41,337 nucleotides of DNA, from NCBI RefSeq assembly GCF_900168025.1, contig NZ_FUYN01000010.1, positions 1 through 41,337 of the forward strand. Direction: 5' to 3'. Below the pieces are notes generated by a model that was given only the letters and a program-made list of their open reading frames with translations, did not search any database and had not been told where the DNA came from. Shown in pieces: positions 32,940-41,337 of the stretch (positions are counted from its first letter, which is position 1; the number at the start of each line of letters is the position of its first letter). The stretch is from Acetoanaerobium noterae (GTDB taxonomy: Bacteria > Bacillota > Clostridia > Peptostreptococcales > Filifactoraceae). The position numbers were made by a program, and so were the translations under genes.

Positions 32940-34448
32940 TTATATAAAAGCTCTTATTAGAGCCTTTACTATTTTAGGATCAAACTGCGTGCCAGCATTG
33001 TCTTTTATTATTTCTAGAGCTTCCTCATCATCTACAGCCTTCCTGTATGGTTGATCTCTAGTGAGTGCATCATAGGCTTCTGCTACGGCTAGAATCCTAG
33101 CATAAAATGGAATCTCATCCCCTCTTAGTCCCTTAGGGTATCCACTTCCATCCCATCTCTCATGATGAGAAAGCACTGAGTCTGCTATAGGTGCAAATTC
33201 ATTAGATGAGCTAAGAATACTATAGCCTGTCTCAGGGTGACGCTTCATATTATCCCACTGATGAGCATCTAGAGAGCCTTTGTAATTTAAAATATTGTCT
33301 TGAAGTGCAATCTTCCCTATATCGTGATAATAACCAAGAGTAAGAAGCTCAAGAAGCTGGGTTTGAGAGAAGCCAAGCTGTTTTCCTAGTAATTTACATA
33401 TATAGGAGGTTCTTTTTGCATGCTCTCGTTCTTCTGGATACTTTTTCTCTAGGTTGTGAAGGATAATTTCTATAGCTTCTTTTCTAAGAGCTGCTCTTTG
33501 AGCTAATTTATTTTGATACATCATAACATCAGCACTGTTTAGCACTTGAGAAATAGGGATAGTTTCTTCATGCTTTAGAGCGTACCCTATAGCTATTGAT
33601 ATAGGTATGTCCTGAATAGTTCTCGATTTTGTAGAATGCTCTAATCTGGATTTTAAAGAAATTAAATCTGGCTCATTTACCTTTGTCATTATTAAGGAAA
33701 ACTCATCTCCCCCTATTCTCGCAACGATGTCATCACTTCTAAGCTCTTTTTGGATTAAATCTGAAACAGTTTTTATTAGTTCATCTCCGCTTGCATGTCC
33801 AAAAGCATCGTTAATAAGCTTAAGCCCATTTACATCTATCATGACTATAGCTATAGGATAATTTCTAAGAGTGTCAACGCGCTTTAACTCCTCTTCAAAA
33901 AATCTTCGGTTAAAAAGCCCAGTGAGCTGGTCATGGTAGCAAATATATGATAGCTTATCTTCAGTTACTCTTCTATTTGTTATATCGGATAAAAACATCA
34001 ATATGCTCGGCTTATCATCCCATAAAAGATGTACAGCCGAAGCTTCTACCCAAATAAATTCTCCACTAGATTTTTTAAATCTAAACTGAATCTTTGGATT
34101 ATCTAGCTCATTTATAAGGCGAGAATCCAGCATCAATTTCAGCTTGCTGATATCCTCATCATGAACCAGTTCCTCAAGTTCAAGCCCTTTCAAGCTTTCT
34201 TTATATCCTGTTTGCTCCATAACCTTTAAATTAGCATGGATAATTTTATTGTCTTGAATGACGAATACAAATTCGGATAAATTATTAAATAATGTTTTGC
34301 ACTGCATCTCTTTTTTATCTAATTCCTTTATAATTTGATTTACTTCAAGCTCTTTGTTTTTCTTTTCTATACTGGCTTTAAATAATAAATATGCTATTAC
34401 TGCCAATAGCAAAATCACCGTTAAAAATAAAATAGTTTGACTACTCAT
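32940..34448 (-). CDS. PAS-GGDEF-HD-GYP cyclic-di-GMP enzyme
   Basis: A 502-residue protein with one N-terminal transmembrane segment (about 4-22), a PAS domain (about 48-160, IIHANLKVMEQTGYKE, FKKSSGEFIWVEASAVHL), a GGDEF domain with intact RIGGDEF near residue 245 and an RSDD inhibitory-site motif five residues before it, and an HD-GYP domain with HDIGK near 374 and HHERWDGSGYP near 434. Both the cyclase and the phosphodiesterase signatures look intact, so the protein could make and degrade cyclic-di-GMP, possibly switched by the PAS domain. ATG at 34448 follows AGAGGAAG; a GTG at 34466 is the alternative. It is monocistronic. Confidence 0.92.
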   Translation of the reverse strand: MSSQTILFLTVILLLAVIAYLLFKASIEKKNKELEVNQIIKELDKKEMQCKTLFNNLSEFVFVIQDNKIIHANLKVMEQTGYKESLKGLELEELVHDEDISKLKLMLDSRLINELDNPKIQFRFKKSSGEFIWVEASAVHLLWDDKPSILMFLSDITNRRVTEDKLSYICYHDQLTGLFNRRFFEEELKRVDTLRNYPIAIVMIDVNGLKLINDAFGHASGDELIKTVSDLIQKELRSDDIVARIGGDEFSLIMTKVNEPDLISLKSRLEHSTKSRTIQDIPISIAIGYALKHEETIPISQVLNSADVMMYQNKLAQRAALRKEAIEIILHNLEKKYPEEREHAKRTSYICKLLGKQLGFSQTQLLELLTLGYYHDIGKIALQDNILNYKGSLDAHQWDNMKRHPETGYSILSSSNEFAPIADSVLSHHERWDGSGYPKGLRGDEIPFYARILAVAEAYDALTRDQPYRKAVDDEEALEIIKDNAGTQFDPKIVKALIRAFI

Positions 34449-34532
34449 AATACTTCCTCTTTTCACAGCAAGAGCAATCCAATTTTTATCCGAATTTATA
34501 TAGTATTATAAATATATATACCAATATACAAA

Positions 34533-34563
34533 TAAAAAACACCATAATCAGAAAATTATGGTG
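34533..34563 (-). terminator. Terminator after aroE
   Basis: Minus-strand CACCATAAT, six-base loop, ATTATGGTG, then six T. It ends the aro operon, about 85 bases past the aroE stop. Confidence 0.88.
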
Positions 34564-34648
34564 AAAATAAAATACAATTTATAAGTTTAACTGTTATTTG
34601 TCATTTTCTTATAAATTTTGAGTTGTTTATATTTATATTTACGTTTAA

Positions 34649-35485
34649 TTATAGATTGAATTTCAAGATTATATCTTCATATATTTTATCTACTAAAGAC
34701 GTTTTATCATTTACATCCACGTTCTGCTTACTTGCCCATATTTCCTGTGCTTTTAGAGCTTGCCCTATTAACATATACAGCCCATTTATATTATTGATAC
34801 CATACTCATCTGCTAGCTTAAGTAGCTTGGTTTTTTGTGGATTGTATATGAGATCAACTACATTGCTGTACTTTTTAATAGCTTCCTTTTTAATAGGACA
34901 CTCTTCAATATTCGGATAGGTTCCTACTGGGGTGCAGTTTATAAGGCAGTATTTATCCTTAATTTCATCGATTTCCTCATAAGCCAGTACTTCAAAATCT
35001 GGATACTCCAGCTTGGTTTTATCTGGATTTCTGCTTATAAGTGTTATCTTACTAGCCTTTTCATCCTGCAGTACTTTTATAACTGCCTTTGCAGCTCCTC
35101 CTGCTCCAAGTAAAGTAAATCCATTTTTGCTTATAGATATTCCTGCTTTATCAAGACATAATTTAAAGCCATCGTAATCTGTGTTTGTTCCTATGGCTTT
35201 GTTTTCTTTTAAAGTAATTGTATTTACAGCCCCTATTTCGATTGCCTTTTGATCTATCTTATCTAGATATCTCATTATATCCTGCTTGTAAGGGATAGTT
35301 ACATTTAGACCAGCTAAGTTTAGTACTCTCATCGAAGCTATAACTTTTTCTAGATTTTCAGGCTGTACTTCGAACATGCCGTAGCTACCTTTTATACCTG
35401 CTTCTTTCATAATCTCTTGATGAAGTACATCTGATATACTGTGAGCTAAAGTTTTTCCTATTAATCCAAAATTGTTTTTCTTCAT
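34649..35485 (-). CDS. aroE: Shikimate dehydrogenase
   Basis: AroE reduces 3-dehydroshikimate to shikimate with NADPH. The 278-residue protein has the substrate-binding segment [14 protein letters not shown], the catalytic lysine in NVTIPYKQD (about residue 65), aspartate in GTNTDYDGF (about 100), and the nucleotide-binding GAGGAAKAV (about 125). ATG at 35485 overlaps the aroC stop as ATGA, so translational coupling is likely and this start was preferred over GTG at 35494. Last gene of the aro operon. Confidence 0.95.
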   Translation of the reverse strand: MKKNNFGLIGKTLAHSISDVLHQEIMKEAGIKGSYGMFEVQPENLEKVIASMRVLNLAGLNVTIPYKQDIMRYLDKIDQKAIEIGAVNTITLKENKAIGTNTDYDGFKLCLDKAGISISKNGFTLLGAGGAAKAVIKVLQDEKASKITLISRNPDKTKLEYPDFEVLAYEEIDEIKDKYCLINCTPVGTYPNIEECPIKKEAIKKYSNVVDLIYNPQKTKLLKLADEYGINNINGLYMLIGQALKAQEIWASKQNVDVNDKTSLVDKIYEDIILKFNL

Positions 35486-36594
35486 AGGCTCCACCTTGAT
35501 TTGATGTACTCAGGATTTTCATCTAGCATCATATCCAAAATAACAAAAGCTGATACTGACTCAATTACAGGAACCACTCTAGGTACTATGCAAGGATCAT
35601 GTCTTCCCTTTATCTCAATTATTGCATCACTGGAATTATTTATATCTATAGTATTTTGGCTCATCGCTATAGATGGAGTTGGCTTTATTGCCGTTTTGAA
35701 TATTATAGGCATAGCATTAGTGATGCCACCTAAAATTCCCCCATTGTGATTTGATTTATGTGTTACTTCCCCATCAGTTATACTCATCTCGTCGTTTACC
35801 ATAGATGCTCTTGCTTTACTCATCTCAAATCCATCACCAAATTCAATACCTTTAACAGCTGGAATAGAAAATAGCATATGAGATAATCTACTCTCGACAG
35901 AATCAAAAAATGGGCTTCCTATACCAGCTGGCACTCCAGTTATGGCACACTCCACTACCCCTCCTATAGAATCGTGGTTTGCCTTTGCATCTTGAATTAG
36001 ATTCCTCATGAGAATTTCTTTTTCCTCTGATATTACTGGTAGTTCCATTTGCTTCAATTTATCTCTTAGCTGAGCACTTCCTGTCATGGAATTTAGATTT
36101 TCATCAACAACCTCTCCAATACTTAGTACATGAGCCGTAGTAAAAATATTTGCTCCCTCTAGTATATAGCTCGCTATAGCACCAGCAAAAGTAAGCACAG
36201 CTGTTAATCTTCCAGAGAAATGTCCTCCTCCTCTATAATCACTGTACCCTTTGTATTTCATATAGCCTGTATAATCTGCATGGCCTGGTCTCATTAGATT
36301 TTTAGTTTTTTCATAATCGCTCGAGTGCTGATTTGAATTTCTAATTTCAAAAGCTATAGGAGCACCAGTTGTAATTCCATTAAAAACACCACTTAATATT
36401 TCAGCCTTATCAGCTTCTTTTCTAGGTGTGGACATATCATTTTGTCCTGGCATTCTTCTTTTCATAACAGCTTCTATATAGTTCATATCAAGCTTAACCC
36501 CAGGCAGGATTCCATCTATTACTCCGCCTATAGCAACTCCATGCGATTCTCCAAATATAGTAAGTTTTAATTTAGTTCCCAGTGTCGTACTCAT
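35482..36594 (-). CDS. aroC: Chorismate synthase
   Basis: AroC converts EPSP to chorismate using reduced FMN, the last shikimate-pathway step. The 370-residue protein starts with [20 protein letters not shown], has [13 protein letters not shown] and [14 protein letters not shown] around residues 100-130, and ends with [20 protein letters not shown]. It overlaps the 3' end of aroA by 23 bases and has GGAG upstream. It lies between aroA and aroE. Confidence 0.97.
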   Translation of the reverse strand: MSTTLGTKLKLTIFGESHGVAIGGVIDGILPGVKLDMNYIEAVMKRRMPGQNDMSTPRKEADKAEILSGVFNGITTGAPIAFEIRNSNQHSSDYEKTKNLMRPGHADYTGYMKYKGYSDYRGGGHFSGRLTAVLTFAGAIASYILEGANIFTTAHVLSIGEVVDENLNSMTGSAQLRDKLKQMELPVISEEKEILMRNLIQDAKANHDSIGGVVECAITGVPAGIGSPFFDSVESRLSHMLFSIPAVKGIEFGDGFEMSKARASMVNDEMSITDGEVTHKSNHNGGILGGITNAMPIIFKTAIKPTPSIAMSQNTIDINNSSDAIIEIKGRHDPCIVPRVVPVIESVSAFVILDMMLDENPEYIKSRWSL

Positions 36595-37876
36595 TAATAT
36601 CTGCTCCTAACGTTTTAAAGTCTTCCCAAAAATGCGGATAGGATTTAGAAACTGCTTCAGCTCCTGATATTTCTACTTCAAATTGACATCTTATAGAAGC
36701 TATAGCCATGGCCATAGCGATTCTATGATCATTCCAGCTACTGAGTTTTCCTCCAGTAAGCTGAGTTTTTCCATTTATAATAATAGAATCCTCAAGCTCT
36801 GTAATATCTGCTCCTAGCTTTGATAACTCACTAACTGTAGACTTGATTCTATCAGATTCCTTAATCCTAAGTCTTGATGCATTGATGATTCTAGTTTCTC
36901 CCTCACTCACAGATGCCATAACACAAATTGCTGGAATTATATCTGGAATCTGAGAAGCATCTATTACCATTGATTTTAAATGCCCAGAGTTTACCTCAAG
37001 TTGTCCATCTTCAAGCTTTTTAATATCTGCTCCCATAGCTTTTGCTATATCTATAATTTTTTTATCTGCTTGAAGAGATTCTAGATTTACATCATTGCAT
37101 ACTATTTTATCTCCAATAGCTCCAGCTACTATCCAAAATGCTGCTTGCGAAAAATCGCCCTCAACTTTGTATTCTCTAGCTTTGTAAGCTTGATTTCCCT
37201 TTATATAAAATTCTTTATACTCTTTATTTTCTATCAATATCCCAAAGGCTTTTAGCGTATCAATTGTCATATCAACATACCCTTTAGATTCTAAATCTGT
37301 CGTGATAATTATCTTTGAATCAGAATCTAATAGTGGAAGCACAAACATAAGCCCAGTTATAAACTGAGAGCTTATATCCCCACGAAGCTCAAATTCTCCT
37401 GCCATTAATTTTCCGTTTATTACTAGAGGCAGTTTATTTTCTTCATTCCTATAGGATATATTTTGTTTATCAAAAATCTCATAATATACATCAAGAGGTC
37501 TTTCTACAAGCTTGCCTTTACCTGTAAACTTAACCTCTTCATCCATTAATCCTGCAAAAGGAATTAAAAATCTAAGAGTAGAGCCAGACTCATTGCAATA
37601 GATGTCGTTACCTGTATAAACTAGGTTTTTATTGCCTTTAATTATTACTGTTTTCCTTAGGCCTGCATTATCTTGAACTTCTATTTCCACTCCAAAATTC
37701 TTCATTGCATTAATCGTTGCTAATATATCATCTGATAAAATCACATTCGCTATCTTACTCATCCCATCAGATAAGGATGCGGCTATTATAGCTCTATGAC
37801 TCATGCTTTTTGAAGGTGGTATACTTATCTCTCCAGAAAGCTTTTTCGGAATAATTGTTACTGTCTTTTTAGGCAT
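36572..37876 (-). CDS. aroA: EPSP synthase (3-phosphoshikimate 1-carboxyvinyltransferase)
   Basis: AroA joins PEP to shikimate 3-phosphate; it is the glyphosate target family. The 434-residue protein shows [16 protein letters not shown] near the N-terminus, [16 protein letters not shown] near 85, and [10 protein letters not shown] and [13 protein letters not shown] in the C-terminal half. It resembles MurA in fold, and both paralogs are in this window. The longest frame starts at 37978, but GAAAGGAAG is properly spaced before ATG 37876 ([12 protein letters not shown]), and this gives the normal family length. aroB lies upstream, with a gap of 128 bases. Confidence 0.95.
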   Translation of the reverse strand: MPKKTVTIIPKKLSGEISIPPSKSMSHRAIIAASLSDGMSKIANVILSDDILATINAMKNFGVEIEVQDNAGLRKTVIIKGNKNLVYTGNDIYCNESGSTLRFLIPFAGLMDEEVKFTGKGKLVERPLDVYYEIFDKQNISYRNEENKLPLVINGKLMAGEFELRGDISSQFITGLMFVLPLLDSDSKIIITTDLESKGYVDMTIDTLKAFGILIENKEYKEFYIKGNQAYKAREYKVEGDFSQAAFWIVAGAIGDKIVCNDVNLESLQADKKIIDIAKAMGADIKKLEDGQLEVNSGHLKSMVIDASQIPDIIPAICVMASVSEGETRIINASRLRIKESDRIKSTVSELSKLGADITELEDSIIINGKTQLTGGKLSSWNDHRIAMAMAIASIRCQFEVEISGAEAVSKSYPHFWEDFKTLGADINEYDTGN

Positions 37877-38004
37877 TGCAACTTCCTTTCTATTCATACT
37901 GTATACAAAGCTATTTAAATTTTTTAATGATATATACTGGTACTTCTCAAGAATACATCTAAGTACTTGCTCGTTCAATATTCTATATCATAAATAGCTA
38001 CCTG

Positions 38005-39063
38005 TTATTTTTCTATTAAAGCATCTATATCTTCCGGATATATAAACGAATCTCCTATTTTTCTTATAAAAATAGTATTAATTTTTTCTCCTAGTGACTT
38101 TTTATCATGAGAAATTATCGCTTTCACAGCCTCAATATCCATTTTAGGATAGTCTATAGGAAGATTATATTTTAGCATTAGAGTCTTAATTTTATCACTA
38201 GTGCCTAGCTTGGTAAGTCCTAGCCTTTCTCCTAAGCTTGCTATATAAAGCATTCCCAGTCCCACGGCTTCTCCATGAGTATAAACTTCATAATTAAAAT
38301 TACTTTCAATGACATGTCCAAAGGTATGCCCAAAATTAAGCAACATTCTTTCATCATTTTCCTTTTCATCTCTTTCGACAATATCTGCTTTTATTTGGCA
38401 GCATGTAGAAATCAGCTTGTCAAATTGCCCACTTATAGAATCCAAATCATATTCTTCTAAAAACTTAAAAAAGCTTTCGTTCTTTATACAAGAATATTTT
38501 ATTACCTCTGCCATACCATCGGATAAAACTCTCTTATCCAAAGTCTGCAAAACTTCAGGGTCAATAAGTACAGCTTTTGGATGATAAAAGCTTCCTAAAA
38601 GATTCTTCCCTATAGGAAGATTAACTGCTACCTTTCCACCTACACTGCTGTCGATTTGAGCAAGCAAAGATGTTGGAATCTGTATAAAATCTATTCCTCT
38701 AAGTAATGTTGAAGCAACGAAACCTGTTAAATCTCCTACTACTCCTCCACCAAGAGCTATTATCAAATCACTTCTAGTTATATTATATTCTATAAGTTGA
38801 GTTGCTAAATTTTCATAATTTGAAATAGATTTGCTTTTTTCTCCTGCAGAAATAGTAAAAATACAACTTTTTATATTTAGATTTTCTAACGAAGCTTTTA
38901 GTTCATTCGCATATAAAGGACCTACATTGCTATCTGTAATAATTGCAACTTTTTCTCCTCGTAAAAGCTGTTTTATATATGATGCCCAATTTGTCTTCAA
39001 GCCATGTTCTATATATATAGGGTAAGAATCCTTGCTAGTTTTAACATTGATGATTTTTGTCAT
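38005..39063 (-). CDS. aroB: 3-dehydroquinate synthase
   Basis: AroB cyclises DAHP to 3-dehydroquinate using NAD and a divalent metal. The 352-residue protein carries the NAD-binding GGGVVGDLTGFVASTLLRG near residue 105, the lysine-rich SVGGKVAVNLPIGKNLLG loop near 140, and the metal-binding histidines in LNFGHTFGHVIES and THGEAVGLGMLY near 245 and 265. It is the first enzyme gene of the operon and starts 13 bases after a small secreted-protein gene. A DAHP synthase gene and shikimate kinase are not seen in the window. Confidence 0.96.
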   Translation of the reverse strand: MTKIINVKTSKDSYPIYIEHGLKTNWASYIKQLLRGEKVAIITDSNVGPLYANELKASLENLNIKSCIFTISAGEKSKSISNYENLATQLIEYNITRSDLIIALGGGVVGDLTGFVASTLLRGIDFIQIPTSLLAQIDSSVGGKVAVNLPIGKNLLGSFYHPKAVLIDPEVLQTLDKRVLSDGMAEVIKYSCIKNESFFKFLEEYDLDSISGQFDKLISTCCQIKADIVERDEKENDERMLLNFGHTFGHVIESNFNYEVYTHGEAVGLGMLYIASLGERLGLTKLGTSDKIKTLMLKYNLPIDYPKMDIEAVKAIISHDKKSLGEKINTIFIRKIGDSFIYPEDIDALIEK

Positions 39064-39076
39064 GCTCTTAGTCCTT

Positions 39077-39613
39077 TCAACTTTTTATTGTTTTGCTGTC
39101 TAGTATTTTTACTGATAATATCTGAGACATCTTATAGCCTTTATTTGTCTTAGCTACTCTGTATATATTTTCAAATTCCTTATATTCCAGTGGTTGATTA
39201 CCTTTTTGGATATAAAATTTTTCATTTACTACCACTCTAAAATCTCCGTTGTCAAACTCACTCATGGAGTTTATTTTATATGATATAAGACGTTCCTTTA
39301 TTCCTCTTTCTGAGTATGACTTTACAGTTGATTTCTGAACTGTACATATCTTACTGCCTGGAAGAATATCCGATGATACCAGCGAAAAATCTCCTGAATT
39401 TATGGCACTCACAAAATTATTCTGATAGCTATGTATTAGTTTTTCTACTTGAGTTTTCTTATGCTGGTTTAAAAATTTATTATGATTTTGGTTGTGCATC
39501 TTCGGTTGATAAAAAATCTTTGTCGCTGTATATGAATCTGCATATGATATTATTCCAAAATTAGATAAAAAAAGTGTAAAAATAAGCATTCCAGTCAATA
39601 ATTTTATCTTCAT
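39077..39613 (-). CDS. Secreted protein with TcaA-like NTF2 domain
   Basis: A 178-residue exported protein with an N-terminal signal peptide (MKIKLLTGMLIFTLFLSNFG, cleaving near SYA). The C-terminal part (about 60-170) resembles the NTF2-like domain found at the end of TcaA-type and zinc-ribbon membrane proteins (FVSAINSGDFSLVSSDILPG, GIKERLISYKINSM, EFENIYRVAKTNKGYKMSQI). Such domains are thought to bind envelope components; no enzyme activity is implied. ATG at 39613 has AGAGGTG upstream; the frame can be opened at 39631 but without a ribosome binding site. It is 13 bases before aroB, so probably leads the shikimate operon, an odd combination. Confidence 0.72.
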   Translation of the reverse strand: MKIKLLTGMLIFTLFLSNFGIISYADSYTATKIFYQPKMHNQNHNKFLNQHKKTQVEKLIHSYQNNFVSAINSGDFSLVSSDILPGSKICTVQKSTVKSYSERGIKERLISYKINSMSEFDNGDFRVVVNEKFYIQKGNQPLEYKEFENIYRVAKTNKGYKMSQILSVKILDSKTIKS

Positions 39614-39739
39614 ATATAAACACCTCTTCATTATAATAGTAGCTTAAAAGTTCAATAGGTAAAATTTTCAATTAACCTATATTATAATACAAATCCCAAT
39701 GATAATACAAACTTTATGTTTAAAATATTTATAATTAAA

Positions 39740-39787
39740 CAAAAACACCACATATTTAAGCTATCTGTATTGCTTAAATATGTGGTG
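39740..39787 (-). terminator. Second terminator downstream of the tRNA array
   Basis: A perfect 16-base stem (CACCACATATTTAAGC with GCTTAAATATGTGGTG, 39746-39787), then T-rich sequence on the minus strand. It follows the first terminator in tandem and precedes the promoter region of the secreted-protein/aro operon. Confidence 0.85.
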
Positions 39788-39805
39788 AGCTTTGTTGTCC
39801 CTGCA

Positions 39806-39837
39806 ATAAAAAACCCTTTAGAATAATCTAAAGGGTT
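39806..39837 (-). terminator. Terminator of the tRNA array
   Basis: AACCCTTTA and TAAAGGGTT form a nine-base stem with an eight-base loop, followed by six T on the minus strand, 75 bases past the last tRNA. Confidence 0.9.
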
Positions 39838-39912
39838 AAATGTTTTTAATATGAGTTAAAAATTTGTTAAATTTATATTTTTTTCTATATATAGCCTCTG
39901 AAAATATTGCTG

Positions 39913-39989
39913 TGGTGTGCCCAGAGGGATTCGAACCCCCGACCCTTTGATTCGTAGTCAAATACTCTATCCGGCTGAGCTATGGGCAC
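39913..39989 (-). tRNA. tRNA-Arg(ACG)
   Basis: Full cloverleaf on the minus strand, acceptor GTGCCCA/TGGGCAC, anticodon loop CTACGAA (ACG), encoded CCA. Reads the CGN arginine box after A34 deamination to inosine. Last gene of the array. Confidence 0.97.
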
Positions 39990-40015
39990 AAATAATTCAT
40001 TATAAAAAAAAATAG

Positions 40016-40089
40016 TGGAGGCGGCACCCAGATTTGAACTGGGGGTGAAGGAGTTGCAGTCCTCTGCCTTACCACTTGGCTATGCCGCC
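40016..40089 (-). tRNA. tRNA-Cys(GCA)
   Basis: Acceptor GGCGGCA/TGCCGCC, discriminator T, anticodon loop CTGCAAC (GCA), CCA encoded. U73 is the normal Cys identity base. Confidence 0.97.
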
Positions 40090-40098
40090 TCGTTTTGT

Positions 40099-40176
<78 letters not shown>

Positions 40177-40196
40177 ATATTAAAATTTAATCTATA

Positions 40197-40273
40197 TGGT
40201 CGAGGTGGAGGGACTCGAACCCCCGGCCCCATGGTCCCAAACCACGTGCGCTACCAAACTGCGCTACACCTCG
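40197..40273 (-). tRNA. tRNA-Pro(TGG)
   Basis: Acceptor CGAGGTG/CACCTCG, anticodon loop TTTGGGA (TGG), A73, CCA encoded. Confidence 0.97.
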
Positions 40274-40298
40274 ATAATGTCATTATACTATATTAAAT

Positions 40299-40375
40299 TG
40301 GTAGCGGCAACAGGGGTCGAACCTGTGACCTTTCGGGTATGAACCGAACGCTCTAGCCATCTGAGCTATGCCGCC
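40299..40375 (-). tRNA. tRNA-Met(CAT), elongator type
   Basis: Acceptor GGCGGCA with a terminal G-U pair, anticodon loop TTCATAC (CAT), CCA encoded. The paired first base and the lack of the three G-C pairs below the anticodon argue for elongator rather than initiator Met; the body also differs from tRNA-Ile2. Confidence 0.92.
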
Positions 40376-40397
40376 CTAATGCTGAAATCAGCTCAAA

Positions 40398-40473
<76 letters not shown>

Positions 40474-40478
40474 TAACA

Positions 40479-40567
<89 letters not shown>

Positions 40568-40592
40568 ATGTTAAGCTATGTAAAATAGTAAG

Positions 40593-40668
40593 TGGTGACC
40601 CATCCGCGACTCGAACGCGGGACACCCTGATTAAAAGTCAGGTGCTCTGCCGACTGAGCTAATGGGTC
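40593..40668 (-). tRNA. tRNA-Lys(TTT)
   Basis: Acceptor GACCCAT/ATGGGTC, anticodon loop CTTTTAA (TTT), A73, CCA encoded. Confidence 0.97.
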
Positions 40669-40674
40669 AGAGTA

Positions 40675-40750
40675 TGGCTGGGGATGCAGGACTCGAACCT
40701 ACGCATGCCAGAGTCAAAGTCTGGTGCCTTACCGACTTGGCTAATCCCCA
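40675..40750 (-). tRNA. tRNA-Gln(TTG)
   Basis: Starts with T as usual for Gln; acceptor TGGGGAT/ATCCCCA, G73, anticodon loop CTTTGAC (TTG), CCA encoded. Confidence 0.97.
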
Positions 40751-40759
40751 ACAAAAAAT

Positions 40760-40836
40760 TGGTGTGCCTGAAGGGAGTCGAACCCCTGACACCCGCCTTA
40801 GAAGGGCGGTGCTCTATCCAGCTGAGCTACAGGCAC
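40760..40836 (-). tRNA. tRNA-Arg(TCT)
   Basis: Acceptor GTGCCTG/CAGGCAC, anticodon loop CTTCTAA (TCT), A73, CCA encoded. Reads AGA/AGG, common codons in AT-rich genomes. Confidence 0.97.
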
Positions 40837-40841
40837 ATAAC

Positions 40842-40916
40842 TGGAGCGGAAGACGGGACTCGAACCCGCGACCCTCGCCTTGGCAAGGCGATGCTCTACC
40901 ACTGAGCCACTTCCGC
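40842..40916 (-). tRNA. tRNA-Gly(GCC)
   Basis: Acceptor GCGGAAG/CTTCCGC, T73, anticodon loop TTGCCAA (GCC), CCA encoded. Confidence 0.97.
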
Positions 40917-40924
40917 AAAAAAAA

Positions 40925-41008
40925 TGGTGCGGATGGAGGGACTTGAACCCCCACGCACAAGGCGCTAGATCCTAAGTCTAGTGCGTCTGCCAATTCCGCC
41001 ACATCCGC
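40925..41008 (-). tRNA. tRNA-Leu(TAG)
   Basis: 84 bases with a class II variable arm; acceptor GCGGATG/CATCCGC, A73, anticodon loop CTTAGGA (TAG), CCA encoded. Confidence 0.97.
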
Positions 41009-41011
41009 ATG

Positions 41012-41086
41012 TGGAGCTGGCGATAGGAATCGAACCTACAACCTGCTGATTACAAGTCAGCTGCTCTACCGTTGAGCCACGCCAGC
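41012..41086 (-). tRNA. tRNA-Thr(TGT)
   Basis: Acceptor GCTGGCG/CGCCAGC, T73, anticodon loop CTTGTAA (TGT), CCA encoded. Confidence 0.97.
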
Positions 41087-41140
41087 ACATTATCTACTAT
41101 CATACACCATTTTTCATGTACTTATTATTTAGTTTTAAAA

Positions 41141-41217
41141 TGGCGATCCGGAAGGGGCTCGAACCCTCGACCTCCAGCGTGACAGGCTGGCATTCTAACC
41201 AACTGAACTACCGGACC
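41141..41217 (-). tRNA. tRNA-Asp(GTC)
   Basis: Acceptor GGTCCGG/CCGGATC with one G-U, G73, anticodon loop CTGTCAC (GTC), CCA encoded. Followed upstream in the transcript by a 54-base gap before Thr. Confidence 0.97.
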
Positions 41218-41229
41218 GCATATTAAATT

Positions 41230-41305
41230 TGGTGGGCCCAACAGGGCTCGAACCTGTGACCCCCTGCTTGTAAGGCAGGTGCTCTCCCAGCTGAGCTATG
41301 AGCCC
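41230..41305 (-). tRNA. tRNA-Val(TAC)
   Basis: Acceptor GGGCTCA/TGGGCCC with one G-U, A73, anticodon loop CTTACAA (TAC), CCA encoded. Confidence 0.97.
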
Positions 41306-41310
41306 ACTAA

Positions 41311-41337
41311 TGGTGACCCCTAGGGGAATCGAACCCC
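41311..41337 (-). tRNA. Partial tRNA, 3' end only, cut by the window edge (possibly Glu)
   Basis: The T-arm (GGGGTTCGATTCCCC) and acceptor 3' strand with A73 and CCA are present. The anticodon lies outside the window. The AGGGGTC acceptor half and position before Val would fit tRNA-Glu, but this is a guess. Confidence 0.85.

Noticed and set aside
40662-41002. Reading frames of 62-94 codons on both strands, translating to GRRDSNPRP- and GLEPTHAR-like peptides
   Set aside because: They lie entirely over tRNA genes. Such peptides are well-known spurious translations of tRNA clusters.

Overview
This window looks like a chromosomal segment of a motile, low-GC, Gram-positive anaerobe of the class Clostridia. 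The evidence is the AT-rich sequence, AGGAGG-type ribosome binding sites, an S-box riboswitch on metK, a FliW/CsrA/flagellin module, SigV/RsiV, MurA next to an MreB-type protein, and a long tRNA array. The mix of amino-acid enzymes (L-cysteine desulfidase, a DapF-fold racemase) would suit an amino-acid fermenter of the Peptostreptococcaceae/Acetoanaerobium kind, but that placement is inference. Almost all of it is core chromosome. I see no insertion sequence, prophage, plasmid gene or CRISPR array.

Layout. Positions 1-4541, minus strand: late flagellar genes read flgM-flgN, then flgK-flgL, fliW-csrA and the first codons of flagellin, which runs off the left edge. Putative sigma-D promoters stand before flgM, flgK and flagellin. 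Positions 4655-9807: a flagellar zinc-ribbon protein, comF and recD2, then metK behind a SAM-I riboswitch with terminator and antiterminator. Positions 9807-13425: a secreted phosphodiester glycosidase-type protein, a small exporter and an AEC transporter. Positions 13665-19400: flgJ (rod-binding form), flhP/flgG, flhO, mbl, murA and an unknown membrane-anchored protein. Positions 19621-22130: a secreted YcdB-type protein and a glucosaminidase that also carries a sigma-D-like promoter.

Positions 22260-23733: mgtE behind a structured leader I cannot assign to a known riboswitch class. Its pairings describe a plausible translational OFF switch, and it is the strongest candidate here for something undescribed. 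Positions 23786-31159: asnS, a PHP phosphatase, a divergent racemase/regulator pair, a cysteine desulfidase with its YheO-like regulator, and a two-domain VOC protein. Positions 31357-32738: sigV-rsiV, a lysozyme-sensing sigma/anti-sigma pair with a visible autoregulatory promoter. Positions 32940-34448: a PAS-GGDEF-HD-GYP cyclic-di-GMP enzyme. Positions 34649-39613: a shikimate operon in the order secreted protein, aroB, aroA, aroC, aroE. Positions 39913-41337: fifteen complete tRNA genes and one partial one, all on the minus strand and all with encoded CCA.

The genes fit together around motility and the envelope. FlgM restrains sigma-D until the hook is complete; sigma-D then drives filament genes and an autolysin, while FliW and CsrA set flagellin translation. 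MurA and Mbl build the wall, RsiV senses lysozyme damage to it, and the cyclic-di-GMP enzyme could tune motility. Translation starts were moved inward from the longest reading frame wherever a well-spaced ribosome binding site pointed to an internal start; this is stated in each entry.
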